Positions 1 to 7,631 of a stretch of 21,375 bases of DNA are shown piece by piece. The notes below the pieces were generated by a model, which was given only the letters and a program-made list of their open reading frames with translations, was not told where the DNA came from and did no database searches. Positions within the stretch are counted from its first letter, which is position 1; every line of letters begins with the position of its first letter. The translations under genes and the position numbers were made by a program. The DNA is from a virus, in IMG/VR virus record IMGVR_UViG_3300048591_000342, positions 1-21,375 of that record; one strand, 5' to 3'.

Positions 1-8
1 ATTCTTTT

Positions 9-40
9 TAATAATAATAATAATAATAATATAATAATAA
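9..40. repeat. AAT/TAA trinucleotide microsatellite
   Basis: About ten near-perfect TAA units with one slipped unit (near position 30) form a pure A/T tract. It sits in otherwise GC-rich DNA and contrasts sharply with all the coding sequence downstream. Such a tract is flexible and easily melted and may be length-variable. Its role (promoter up-element, terminase recognition region or simple slippage product) cannot be decided from sequence alone. Confidence 0.9.
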
Positions 41-62
41 CAAGAGCTTACCCCTCTCTTGT
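40..62 (-). terminator. Hairpin with T-rich tail on the minus strand, possible leftward terminator
   Basis: ACAAGAG (40-46) pairs perfectly with CTCTTGT (56-62) around a 9-nt loop. Read on the minus strand, the hairpin is followed by the TTATTATTA tract, giving the shape of an intrinsic terminator for leftward transcription. The T-tract is interrupted by A, so it would be weak. No minus-strand gene is seen in this window that would need it, so it could equally be a protein-binding inverted repeat. Confidence 0.3.
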
Positions 63-144
63 CTCAGAACTTTTCCGGTGGTGGTTTCTTACGTAATTTG
101 GGCCGGAGGATTGGCAAGGGTAAATTTTTGGGGGATTTGCTGCA

Positions 145-164
145 ATATTGATTTTTTCCAATAT
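145..164. repeat. Short inverted repeat in the AT-rich leader
   Basis: ATATTG (145-150) and CAATAT (159-164) are a perfect 6-bp inverted repeat with an 8-nt spacer containing six T. It lies about 80 bases upstream of the small terminase start. The symmetry would suit an operator or an architectural-protein site, but the match is short and could be chance in AT-rich DNA. Confidence 0.3.
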
Positions 165-207
165 AGGTTCCTTGCTTTTACGCGCACGCACTTTACCTTT
201 TGGGGTA

Positions 208-237
208 TTTCCCCTCTGGGCCTTCCTTCGCTATACT
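208..237 (+). promoter_or_regulatory. Candidate promoter directly before the small terminase gene
   Basis: TATACT at 232-237 matches the -10 consensus at five of six positions. The -35 candidate TTTCCC (208-213) is poor at 18-bp spacing. Transcription from this -10 would start about at the ATG at 244, giving a leaderless or nearly leaderless message. The pyrimidine-rich bases before that ATG hold no Shine-Dalgarno sequence, which fits this idea but does not prove it. The rest of 63-243 shows no convincing gene. Confidence 0.35.
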
Positions 238-243
238 ACCCCC

Positions 244-759
244 ATGAAGAAGGTTCCGTACAAACCAAAGAAGGTCACCCCGCCGGTTCGGTTTACCGAA
301 GACGTCAAGCGGGACTACCTTGATCTTTACCGCAACCACCCCGAGTTGGGGGGCATGAGGCACCTTTGCCGGGAGGCCCTGGGCGTTTCTATCGGGGAGT
401 TCAAGACAGCCATGAAGGAGGATTCCGCCTTTGCGGAGGCCTTTGAGGATGGTCGGCAGTCTTGGATAGATGAGAATATCTTTCGCCCGGCCCTCCAGCG
501 GGCTCGGGACGGGGTGGAGCGCCCTATCGTGGGCGGGAAGTTTCGGGATGAAGTTATTACTTATGAGCGGGTGTATAGCGATCGCCTGATGGAGTTGGCC
601 CTGAAGGCCCACCGGCCTGAGTTCAGGGAGAAAGACCCGGCACCAGGGACGGCCGGAGCGGCCCCCGCCGGGGTGTTAATCGTTCCCGCTTCCCCGCAGA
701 CGATCGGGGAGTGGATGAGTAATTTTTCTGAACTTGCGAAGGGTAGGGGGGTGTCATGA
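244..759 (+). CDS. Terminase small subunit (probable)
   Basis: This 171-aa protein is placed as the DNA-recognition subunit of the packaging motor, which binds concatemeric phage DNA and hands it to the large subunit. The support is its position as first gene upstream of the large terminase, its size, and a helical N-terminal part (about residues 15-60, with LCREALGVSIGEFKTAM) that looks like the helix-turn-helix of small terminases. An oligomerisation-type helical middle follows and a Pro/Ala-rich tail (about 127-150). I chose the ATG at 244, which opens with a basic MKKVPYKPKK segment. The frame stays open upstream to a TTG at 148, but that would add an unlikely hydrophobic extension translated from the AT-rich leader. 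No Shine-Dalgarno precedes 244. The gene overlaps the next by 4 bases (ATGA). Confidence 0.7.
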   Translation: MKKVPYKPKKVTPPVRFTEDVKRDYLDLYRNHPELGGMRHLCREALGVSIGEFKTAMKEDSAFAEAFEDGRQSWIDENIFRPALQRARDGVERPIVGGKFRDEVITYERVYSDRLMELALKAHRPEFREKDPAPGTAGAAPAGVLIVPASPQTIGEWMSNFSELAKGRGVS

Positions 760-1085
760 GAGAGTTTATAGCGCATGGGGTCGTTGCGGCCCCGTTGGTC
801 ACGAAGAGGATGGCGGGGGATACGCCAGATGCGTTTATTTATCTGGAGTTCAGCGATAACCTTTCCTTTGATCCGTGTATCGTGCCCTCTTCCGGGATTA
901 TCCAGGTTGAGGCCTCTGAGAACGGGGATGTGTGGGGGTCGGTAGTGAACGGGGGGTCGGTTGATGTTTCTTCGGCAGATTACCCCCGCCTGTCGGCCAA
1001 GGGGGACGTTGCTTTTGTTCGGGCTACCCCCACCGATCCGATAGTTGGTACGACTTATTGGCGCGTTCGCGTAGTGAGGTATTGA
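756..1085 (+). CDS. Small beta-rich protein, possible virion component
   Basis: The function of this 109-aa protein is not established. It has no signal peptide or membrane segment. It is rich in alternating polar and hydrophobic stretches typical of beta sandwiches (VEASENGDVWGSV, GDVAFVRATPT, YWRVRVVRY). That layout resembles small phage structural proteins that carry an immunoglobulin- or discoidin-like fold, an inference from pattern only. Its ATG overlaps the stop of the small terminase gene, so translation is probably coupled. A run of G residues upstream may act as ribosome binding site. Lying between the terminase genes, it could be a decoration or tail-fibre accessory protein rather than a packaging factor. 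Confidence 0.6.
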   Translation: MREFIAHGVVAAPLVTKRMAGDTPDAFIYLEFSDNLSFDPCIVPSSGIIQVEASENGDVWGSVVNGGSVDVSSADYPRLSAKGDVAFVRATPTDPIVGTTYWRVRVVRY

Positions 1086-1086
1086 T

Positions 1087-1437
1087 ATGGGCTTTCCTAG
1101 CGTAAACCCGGAAGCGGGCGGGCCTGCTTTCCTTCCGGACAATCTCACCGCTGTGTGGGTAGGGGAGTCCACCACCCCTTATGTGACCGGAACCTACCCG
1201 GAGGGCCTATACTTGGCGGACAGCGCCGCCGGGAGAATCCTGCTTCACCTCAAGAAGTCGGGCACGGTCTACCGGGCGTGCATAAACACTTACGGCGGGA
1301 GTACCTGGAGCACTACGATCACCTGTGACGTTACTTGGAACGCAGGATTGAACCAGTGGTTAGTCCGGGCCCAGCACGTCGGCCACCGGGCCTCCCCGTT
1401 GGCGGAAACCTTTTATCAAATCTACAAGGTGGGGTGA
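1087..1437 (+). CDS. Hypothetical protein between the terminase genes
   Basis: I do not recognise this 116-aa protein. It has no signal peptide, membrane segment or coiled coil. It is rich in Gly, Thr, Tyr and Trp and appears mostly beta-strand (YVTGTYPEGLYLADSAAGRILLHL; TWSTTITCDVTW), the composition of small fibre-tip or adhesin-like virion proteins. GAGG about 7 bases before the ATG gives a good ribosome binding site. It begins one base after the preceding stop and is followed three bases later by the next gene, so it belongs to the same tight three-gene group inserted between the two terminase subunits. Confidence 0.6.
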   Translation: MGFPSVNPEAGGPAFLPDNLTAVWVGESTTPYVTGTYPEGLYLADSAAGRILLHLKKSGTVYRACINTYGGSTWSTTITCDVTWNAGLNQWLVRAQHVGHRASPLAETFYQIYKVG

Positions 1438-1440
1438 TCT

Positions 1441-1899
1441 ATGGGCCTGATTCTTATCCAAACAGCTTTCCAGCCCGGCAGCCCGAGGCTCAATTGGGAG
1501 TCTTATCCCCGGGAGCCGAAGGAGGGCTGGCTGCTGATGGACGTTCCCGCTGAAGACGTTTCTGCCTTCCTCCTGGGCAAGAAGTTTCTCAACGGGGAGC
1601 TGACGGACATGACCCCGGAAGAGGCCCAGGCCCAGCTGGATGAGATCGCGTCTATGGCTCCTCCGGTTCCCGGTCAGATCATCACCCCTCGTGAGTTTCT
1701 GGCCCGGTTTACCCCGGCCGAAAAGACCGGGATTTACACGGCCGCCATGACTGACGTGGAGGTGGCTCAGGTCAAGGATGAAATGGTTGCGTCCGAACAC
1801 ATAGACCTCTGCGACCCCGACCTTGCCGCCGGGCTGGATGTCCTGGTGGCGAAGTCTCTGCTGACCGGAGCCCGGAAGACCGAACTGTTGGTCATATGA
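1441..1899 (+). CDS. Hypothetical two-part phage protein
   Basis: In this 152-aa protein, residues 1-60 carry an aromatic and acidic segment (ESYPREPKEGWLLMDVPAED), followed by a Pro-rich linker. The C-terminal half (about residues 80-150, ITPREFLARFTPAEKTGI and LDVLVAKSLLTGARKTELL) matches a helical module I recall from small proteins near phage structural or tail-fibre genes. In those, a sentence-like pattern of REF-RFT-AE, IDL-DP and GLD-L--LLT recurs. The biochemical function of that module is not known to me. The gene overlaps the large terminase start by 4 bases (ATGA), so expression of the large terminase is probably coupled to it. It may be a fibre-assembly helper or a packaging accessory protein. 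Confidence 0.55.
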   Translation: MGLILIQTAFQPGSPRLNWESYPREPKEGWLLMDVPAEDVSAFLLGKKFLNGELTDMTPEEAQAQLDEIASMAPPVPGQIITPREFLARFTPAEKTGIYTAAMTDVEVAQVKDEMVASEHIDLCDPDLAAGLDVLVAKSLLTGARKTELLVI

Positions 1900-3410
1900 C
1901 CGCAGCGGCCCTCTACCCCGCCCGCCCGGGCTATCCGATAGAGTGGAGGGAGACGGAACCCGGAGCCCTTCGCGCATTCTACGTGGATAGTGAGAAGGGC
2001 CGGAGGGTGGAGGCTACGTGGGCCCCGTTGTACGGGAGTCAGTTGGCCTTCCTCCAGGCCGGGGCCGTGTTTGAAGTGCTGTATGAAGGGACGCGGGGGC
2101 CGGGCAAAACCGATTCCCTGCTGATGGACTTCCTCCAGTATGTCGGGCGTGGTTGGGGTGCCGAGTGGAGGGGGGTTCTCTTCCGCCAGACCTATCCGCA
2201 GTTGAAGGACGTGGAGACAAAAGCCCTGAAGTGGATTCCCCTGCTATTCCCCGGAGCCCGCTACAACAAGAATGAGCATACATGGCGCTTCCCTACCGGG
2301 GAGGAGCTGTTGTTGAGGCACATGCGGGTTGAGGATGATTACTGGAATTACCACGGCCACGCCTACCCCTGGATGGGCTGGGAAGAGCTGACCAACTGGG
2401 CCACGGATCGTTGCTATACGGTCATGATGTCCTGTTGCCGGTCTACCCGTCCCGGGATGCCCCGGTGCTACCGGGCGACAACCAACCCCTACGGCCCCGG
2501 CCATAATTGGGTGAAAGCCCGCTTCCGCCTGCCCCACTTTCGCGGTATCGTAATCACAGACGCTACGAAAGACGGCCACCCGGAGCCGCCCCGGCTGGCG
2601 ATTCACGGGAGAATCCATGAAAACCTTATCCTGCACCATGCCGATCCGGACTACATAAACAAGATACGGGCCGCCGCCCGGAACCCGTCCGAATTGGCGG
2701 CCTGGCTGGAAGGCTCCTGGGACATCGTGGCCGGTGGGATGTTTGACGACCTATGGAGGGGGGAGGTTCACGTGGTTCCTCCCTTCCCGCTGTCAATGGT
2801 ACCGAAGGGGTGGAAGGTTGACCGCTCTTTTGACTGGGGCTCTAGTCGGCCGTTTGCCGTGGGTTGGTGGGCGGAATCGAACGGGGAGCCCTTTGAATAC
2901 GGGGGCAGGCTGTACGGACGGGTGCGGGGAGACCTCTACCTGATACAGGAGTGGTACGGTTGGAACGGAACCCGCAACGAAGGTGTCCGGATGCTGGCAC
3001 GGGACGTTGCCGAGGGTATCCTTGACCGGGAGGCTGATTGGGGGATAAAGGGCCGGGTGAAGGCGGGCCCGGCTGATTCCAGTATCTTCGATGTGGAGAA
3101 CGGGAACAGTATTGGGGGGGATATGGAGCGCAAGGGCGTTTCGTGGCAGGCCGCCGACAAGGGGCCGGGGAGCCGGAAGCAGGGTTGGGAGCAGATGCGG
3201 AAGATGTTGAAGGGGGCCCTGACCCCTCGGGAGAATCCGGGCCTGTTTATCTTCTCCCACTGCCGGCAGACGATAGAAACCCTCCCGGTGTTGCCCCGTG
3301 ACGATAAAGACCTGGATGACGTGGATACCGAAGCTGAAGACCACCTGGCCGACATGATACGCTATCGGGTACGGAAGAAGCTGCGTGGGGCTAAACAGAC
3401 TGAGATGTGA
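1896..3410 (+). CDS. Terminase large subunit
   Basis: This 504-aa protein is the ATP-driven DNA packaging motor and headful or cos nuclease. The ATPase domain shows a Walker A loop GTRGPGKT at residues 65-72, a Walker B-type segment YPWMGWEE at 157-164 and the coupling motif ATTNP at 194-198. The C-terminal RNase H-like nuclease domain shows candidate metal-binding acids D313 (in DRSFDWGSS), D394 (in KAGPADSS) and D486 (in DHLADMIRYRV). Length and domain order are normal for the family and no motif is missing. It acts with the small subunit at 244-759 and docks on the portal encoded just downstream. The ATG overlaps the preceding stop. A seven-G run at 3114-3120 is read through in frame. Confidence 0.96.
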   Translation: MTAAALYPARPGYPIEWRETEPGALRAFYVDSEKGRRVEATWAPLYGSQLAFLQAGAVFEVLYEGTRGPGKTDSLLMDFLQYVGRGWGAEWRGVLFRQTYPQLKDVETKALKWIPLLFPGARYNKNEHTWRFPTGEELLLRHMRVEDDYWNYHGHAYPWMGWEELTNWATDRCYTVMMSCCRSTRPGMPRCYRATTNPYGPGHNWVKARFRLPHFRGIVITDATKDGHPEPPRLAIHGRIHENLILHHADPDYINKIRAAARNPSELAAWLEGSWDIVAGGMFDDLWRGEVHVVPPFPLSMVPKGWKVDRSFDWGSSRPFAVGWWAESNGEPFEYGGRLYGRVRGDLYLIQEWYGWNGTRNEGVRMLARDVAEGILDREADWGIKGRVKAGPADSSIFDVENGNSIGGDMERKGVSWQAADKGPGSRKQGWEQMRKMLKGALTPRENPGLFIFSHCRQTIETLPVLPRDDKDLDDVDTEAEDHLADMIRYRVRKKLRGAKQTEM

Positions 3411-3418
3411 GGTGACGT

Positions 3419-4825
3419 ATGGCGAAAGACAAGAGAGACCCCGCGACAACCAGTGCGGCCTATGATACTATGGTTCCCCGGCTTCGGGTGATGGCGACCC
3501 TATTGGGCGGCACTCCGGCTATGCGGGAGGCGGGGGAGGTCTACCTGCCCCGCCACCGGGAGGAGAGTGACGTGGGTTACAAGGAGCGGTTGGAGGCGGC
3601 CGTATTGCTGAACTTGACCGAGCAGACGCTGAATACCCTCTCCAGTAAGCCGTTCAAGGAGCCGATCGCCCTGGGGGAGGATGTCCCGGAGGCTATTGAA
3701 GACGGGGTGCTTCCGGACGTTGACCTGTTGGGCAACGACCTGACGGTGTTCTGCCAGCAGTGGTTCCGGGAGGGGATCGCCAAGGCCTTCGCCCATGTTC
3801 TCGTGGACATTACCCCGACAGAGGGCCGGGAGCCGGGGAAGCCCTGGACGCTTGACGATGCCCGGAAGGCGGGCCAGCGGCCCTTTTGGACTCTTGTTCC
3901 ACCGGAATGCGTGATATTCGCCTCCTGCCGGGTGGTCGGGGGCCGGGAGGTTCTGGATCATGTCCGGATTCTGGAGGAGTACGCGGAAATTGACGGGTAT
4001 GCTGAGGTGAAGAAGGCCCGGATACGGGTGCTGACCCCGGGCAAGGTTACGATTCTTATCCCCGGAACGAAGAAGGGCCGGTGGGTGGAGGAGGATTCCT
4101 GGGAGACGGGCCTGGACTACATTCCCTTGGTGACGTTCTACGCGGATCGGGAGGCCCCTTTTGTTGGCAAGCCCCCGTTGCTTGATCTGGCCTACCTGAA
4201 CGTGGCGCATTGGCAATCCACTTCCGATCAGCGGCACATCCTTTCCGTTTCCCGTTTCCCGATCCTGGCGTGTTCCGGGGCCAACGGGGAAGACTCTTCC
4301 ACCGTGGTTATCGGGCCCAACAAGATTTTGTATGTGCCCGATCCCAAGGGAAGTTTTTACTACGTGGAGCACAGCGGGGCCGCCATTGAGGCCGGGGCGA
4401 AAGACCTGGCCGCCTTGGAGGAGCAGATGGCGGGCTATGGGGCAGAGTTTCTGAGGAAGCGGCCGGGGAGCCCGACAGCTACCGCCCGGGCGCTGGACAG
4501 TGCTGAGTCGTGTAGCCTCCTTGGGTCAATGGCCGTTTGCTTTGAAGACGCGGTGGCCCAGGCGCTGGATATTACCGCCGACTGGTTGGGCCTGGAGGGA
4601 GGTGCCGGGGGCCGGATCACCGTGGCGAAGGACTTTGATCTCACCGGGGAGGATTCCGCCGGGTTGGATGCGTTGGAGAAGGCGCGGGCCCGCCGGGATA
4701 TTAGCCGCAAGGCCTATATCGCTGGGCTGAAGGCCCGGAAGGTGTTGCCGGAGGAGTATGATGAGGAAGAGGATATGGAGGAGCTGATGGAAGAGTCTCC
4801 TGGGCTGATGGGGGGAGGTGTGTGA
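3419..4825 (+). CDS. Portal protein, DUF4055-type
   Basis: This 468-aa protein forms the ring at the unique capsid vertex through which DNA enters and leaves. The assignment rests on position right after the large terminase, size, and the N-terminal pattern (VYLPRHREESDVGYKERLEAA, then LNLTEQTLNTLSSKPF) that I recognise from DUF4055-family portals. A central region follows (WTLVPPECVIFASC, LAYLNVAHWQSTSDQRHIL) containing the portal stem and wing elements. The C-terminus is strongly acidic (EEYDEEEDMEELMEESPG), which may contact the terminase or the DNA channel. A GAGGTGA ribosome binding site sits immediately upstream of the ATG. The stop codon shares a base with the ATG of a small ORF. Confidence 0.92.
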   Translation: MAKDKRDPATTSAAYDTMVPRLRVMATLLGGTPAMREAGEVYLPRHREESDVGYKERLEAAVLLNLTEQTLNTLSSKPFKEPIALGEDVPEAIEDGVLPDVDLLGNDLTVFCQQWFREGIAKAFAHVLVDITPTEGREPGKPWTLDDARKAGQRPFWTLVPPECVIFASCRVVGGREVLDHVRILEEYAEIDGYAEVKKARIRVLTPGKVTILIPGTKKGRWVEEDSWETGLDYIPLVTFYADREAPFVGKPPLLDLAYLNVAHWQSTSDQRHILSVSRFPILACSGANGEDSSTVVIGPNKILYVPDPKGSFYYVEHSGAAIEAGAKDLAALEEQMAGYGAEFLRKRPGSPTATARALDSAESCSLLGSMAVCFEDAVAQALDITADWLGLEGGAGGRITVAKDFDLTGEDSAGLDALEKARARRDISRKAYIAGLKARKVLPEEYDEEEDMEELMEESPGLMGGGV

Positions 4826-4983
4826 TGCTTATGGTAAACGGCCGGGAAGTAGACCCGGAGAGCGAAGAAGGAAAGGCCGCCCGGAAGGAGCTGGACAAGC
4901 TGGAGGGACTGCGGGGGGAGGGGGCTATTGTAGACAAAGACGACAACGTGGTGGGCACGGTTGATGTTGACGCAGGGGATTGA
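4825..4983 (+). CDS. 52-aa acidic small protein between portal and minor head protein
   Basis: This short ORF starts at an ATG sharing one base with the portal stop (TGATG), with a strong GGAGG about 6 bases upstream (4814-4818). It encodes an acidic, lysine/glutamate-rich helical N-terminal part (PESEEGKAARKELDKLEGL) and a short beta-like tail (AIVDKDDNVVGTVDVDAGD). It ends 20 bases inside the next gene, so it fills the gap exactly and probably couples translation. No family is recognised. It could be a small head-assembly cofactor or mainly a translational bridge. An internal ATG at 4831 is less well spaced from the binding site. Confidence 0.6.
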   Translation: MLMVNGREVDPESEEGKAARKELDKLEGLRGEGAIVDKDDNVVGTVDVDAGD

Positions 4984-6799
4984 GAAGGCCTACCGGGAGT
5001 TGGCTGCGGAACTTCTTCGGGAGTTTCCGGAGGAAAAGGGGTTTCGTCATATCGCGGAATATCACTATGATGAACGGTGGGAGACTTACCGGGTCAGCTA
5101 CGTTATTGAGCATCGCGGGGGGTTTGCTCTTCGCCTCCACCGCTCTTTTTCCCCCGACCCAGCCACGGGAGAGGTGGTGTTGTCCAACATCCTGATGAGG
5201 ATACGGAAGGAGTACCAAGGCCGCCACCTGTCTTCGCGGATAAATCTTGCTGGGGTTCGGGCCTTGGAGTCTCTTGGGGGTAGTAGGATTGAGGTTGACG
5301 CCGAACTGGATGACGGGGCTCTGGCGTGGCTTCGGTCGGGCTTTTGGCCCAACGAGGGAAAGGATAAGCTGGACGAGATTTTCCGCCAGACGCTGCCCGC
5401 CGGGGATCGCCGGTTGGAGCGGTGGCTTGCCCTGACGGAGCCCGAGGCGCGGGCCTTCGTTCACACGCAGGAGTTCAAAGACGATTACAAGGCGGCTTTA
5501 TTCGGGCAAGCCTGGTCAGGTTCCGCCGACATCCGAGACCCCGAGACCCGCTGGTGGCTCACTCGAGAAGGGGAGCCGCCCTGGGCCCCGAAGAAGACGA
5601 TCAACGAAGCCTACAGGGACGCGGCTATTGCCCGCCAGGTGGATGTCCGGAGGTATTCCGCCGGGGTATCGAAAAAGATTAACACGTTACTGGCCGAAGC
5701 TGACCGGGACTTGTCTGACCTGTTGGCCGCCCGGCTGGCCCGGTTTGAGGGGAAGCCGATAGACTACACAGGAGCCCGCTGGGGGGCCCTCCTGGAGGAA
5801 CTACGGGCCGCCCGTCAGAAGGTTCTGGCCCAGATAGCCGACCAAGTCACCCCGGAGCTGGAGCAGCTGGCCGCCACGGAAGCGGGGGCGGAACTCGGGG
5901 CCCTTTCGGACAGTATCGGGCTGAACATATCCTTTTCCGCCGTTCCTCTGGACAAGCTGAAGGCTATCGCCACCTCCCGGCCGTTCCAGGGCCGGTTGCT
6001 GAAAGACTGGTTCCAGGGGCTTGAGTCGTTGGATCGGGCCCGCCTCCAGCAGGCGGTTCAGCTCGGGATGGTGAACGGGGAGCCGATTGACGACATAGTG
6101 CGCCGGGTAGTCGGTACGCGGGCAAATAACTATGCCGACGGGGTACTGTCGATGACCCGCCGGGACGCTACCGCCGTGGTCAGGACGGCCGTGAATCACG
6201 TATCCAACGCGGCCCGCAACGAGGTGTGGGAGGCGAACAGCGATATCATCCAGGCGAAGGTCTGGACATCCACGCTAGATGGGCGCACCTCCCCGATCTG
6301 TAGGGCTCGGGACGGTCACGGGGCCCCGGTGGGGGATAACTCTCTTCCGGCCGACATCCCCCCGCTATCGCCTCCGGACGTTCAGCCCCCGGCCCACGTC
6401 AACTGCAGGTCGGTCATGGTTGCCGTGATTGACGGCCTCGGGCTTCTTGGGGATCGCCCGGCCGTGACAGACACGCGGGGCCGGAAGGCTCGTGAAGTAG
6501 ACTTCCGCCGGTTGGCGAAGGAGCAGGGAAAGACAATCCAGGAGGTTCGGGCCGATTGGGCCGCCCGTAACGTGGGCCGGGTTCCCGCCACTCTTCGGTA
6601 TGAGGAGTGGCTCAGGGGCCAGTCTCCTGGGCTGCAGGATGAGATACTGGGCCGGAGTAAGGGGCGGTTGTTCCGCCAGGGCGGATTGTCTCTGGAGGGC
6701 TTCGTTGACCGGGCGGGGAATGAGCTCACCCTAGCCCAACTCAGCGATCGGGTTCCGGAGGCCTTCCGGGCCGCCGGGATAGACCCCGGGCAATTCTAG
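4964..6799 (+). CDS. MuF-like minor head protein with acetyltransferase-like N-terminus
   Basis: This 611-aa protein belongs to the portal-associated minor head proteins (Mu gpF / SPP1 gp7 type). The MuF core is at about residues 390-490: ADGVLSMTRRDATAVVRTAVN, then VWTSTLDGRTSPICRARDG and PPAHVNCRSVMVAV. A common C-terminal extension follows (YEEWLRGQSPGLQDEILG, then GRLFRQGGLSLEGFVDRAG). The first 130 residues are unusual: they read like a GNAT fold, with YQGRHLSSRINLAG at 84-97 and DAELDDGALAWLRSGFWP at 112-129. The acetyl-CoA loop would normally carry glycines where this has H88 and S90, so activity is doubtful. ATG 4964 is taken as the start, TTG 4961 is an alternative; both lie within the preceding small ORF. 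Confidence 0.88.
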   Translation: MLTQGIEKAYRELAAELLREFPEEKGFRHIAEYHYDERWETYRVSYVIEHRGGFALRLHRSFSPDPATGEVVLSNILMRIRKEYQGRHLSSRINLAGVRALESLGGSRIEVDAELDDGALAWLRSGFWPNEGKDKLDEIFRQTLPAGDRRLERWLALTEPEARAFVHTQEFKDDYKAALFGQAWSGSADIRDPETRWWLTREGEPPWAPKKTINEAYRDAAIARQVDVRRYSAGVSKKINTLLAEADRDLSDLLAARLARFEGKPIDYTGARWGALLEELRAARQKVLAQIADQVTPELEQLAATEAGAELGALSDSIGLNISFSAVPLDKLKAIATSRPFQGRLLKDWFQGLESLDRARLQQAVQLGMVNGEPIDDIVRRVVGTRANNYADGVLSMTRRDATAVVRTAVNHVSNAARNEVWEANSDIIQAKVWTSTLDGRTSPICRARDGHGAPVGDNSLPADIPPLSPPDVQPPAHVNCRSVMVAVIDGLGLLGDRPAVTDTRGRKAREVDFRRLAKEQGKTIQEVRADWAARNVGRVPATLRYEEWLRGQSPGLQDEILGRSKGRLFRQGGLSLEGFVDRAGNELTLAQLSDRVPEAFRAAGIDPGQF

Positions 6800-6812
6800 G
6801 GGTAGAGTATCC

Positions 6813-6831
6813 GTTGCGGGAGAACCGCAAC
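6813..6831 (+). promoter_or_regulatory. Intergenic hairpin upstream of the scaffold gene
   Basis: GTTGCGG (6813-6819) pairs perfectly with CCGCAAC (6825-6831) around the loop GAGAA. It lies in the 57-base gap between minor head and scaffold genes and lacks a T-tract, so it is not a standard terminator. It may stabilise or mark an mRNA processing point before the highly expressed scaffold and capsid genes. A near-identical core recurs at 7708-7720. Confidence 0.5.
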
Positions 6832-6856
6832 AACCAAAACACGTGAGGTGAGAACG

Positions 6857-7627
6857 ATGGAATTTGATTTCAACGAAGTTGACGCAATCGACAAGGTTCC
6901 GGAAGCATTCCGGGGAATGTACAAGCCGGGAGAGGCGGGCAAGTTTTCCGTAGACCCGACCCTGACCCCGGTCAAAGAGGCCGTTGTGGGCCTGAACAAG
7001 GCGCTGAAAGCCGCCCGGGCGGAAGCGAAGGCCAAGAATGTAGACCTGTCCCCGCTGGAGGAGTTTGGAAAGACTCCGGAAGAGATCAAGGCTGCTGTTT
7101 TGGCAAAGACCAAGGAGCTGCAAGACCAATTAGCGCAGGGTAAGGATGCGAAGCTGAATTTGGATAAGGTTCGCCAGGAGCTTGCCGAGGCTCACGGGAA
7201 GGAGCTGAAGAAGGCCACAACCCGAGGAGAGGCCCTTCAGAAGCAGTTGTATTCCCTCATGGTCGATAACGCAGCCACCTCTGCGGTAGTGGAGCTGAAG
7301 GGGGTTCCCGACCTCCTGCTGCCGTTTATCCGCAACCAGGTTCGCGTCACCGAGACTGATGGCGAGTTTCGCGTGTTTGTGGTTGATGCGCAGGGCGACC
7401 AACGCTACTCCGGAGTCACCGGCCAGCCTATGACGATCAAGGAGCTGGTGGCTGAGATGCGCGGCAACGAAAAGTTTGGCCGGTTGTTTGAGGCCGAAGA
7501 GAAGAAGGGGGCCGGAACCCCGCCCGGCAAGAAGAGCGCCCCGGGCCCCGGAGCCGGTAACGAAAACCGCTCTTCTGTGTCCAAGATCGCCGCCGGATTA
7601 TCCAAAGGGGTTCGCCGGGGCACGTGA
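6857..7627 (+). CDS. Capsid scaffolding protein (probable)
   Basis: This 256-aa protein is soluble, highly charged and mostly helical, the usual make-up of the internal scaffold that guides procapsid assembly and is then removed. Residues about 50-130 form a Lys/Glu/Ala-rich coiled-coil-like stretch (KALKAARAEAKAKNVDLSPL; AKTKELQDQLAQGKDAKLNL). The C-terminus is a Gly/Pro linker followed by a basic segment (SKIAAGLSKGVRRG), the kind of tail that scaffolds use to bind the capsid protein. It sits directly before the major capsid gene, as scaffolds do. ATG 6857 is preferred over GTG 6848, because the GAGGTGA element at 6845-6851 is well placed for it. No protease is visible here. Confidence 0.8.
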   Translation: MEFDFNEVDAIDKVPEAFRGMYKPGEAGKFSVDPTLTPVKEAVVGLNKALKAARAEAKAKNVDLSPLEEFGKTPEEIKAAVLAKTKELQDQLAQGKDAKLNLDKVRQELAEAHGKELKKATTRGEALQKQLYSLMVDNAATSAVVELKGVPDLLLPFIRNQVRVTETDGEFRVFVVDAQGDQRYSGVTGQPMTIKELVAEMRGNEKFGRLFEAEEKKGAGTPPGKKSAPGPGAGNENRSSVSKIAAGLSKGVRRGT

Positions 7628-7631
7628 GGGG

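Noticed and set aside
78-323. 81-aa open frame across the leader and the terminase start
   Set aside because: No recognisable protein features, it crosses the AT-rich leader and overlaps the terminase start in another frame without a good ribosome binding site.
561-1175. Long open frames on the minus strand here and opposite most genes
   Set aside because: They mirror GC-rich + strand genes, lack ribosome binding sites and overlap well-supported genes completely, so they are reading-frame shadows.
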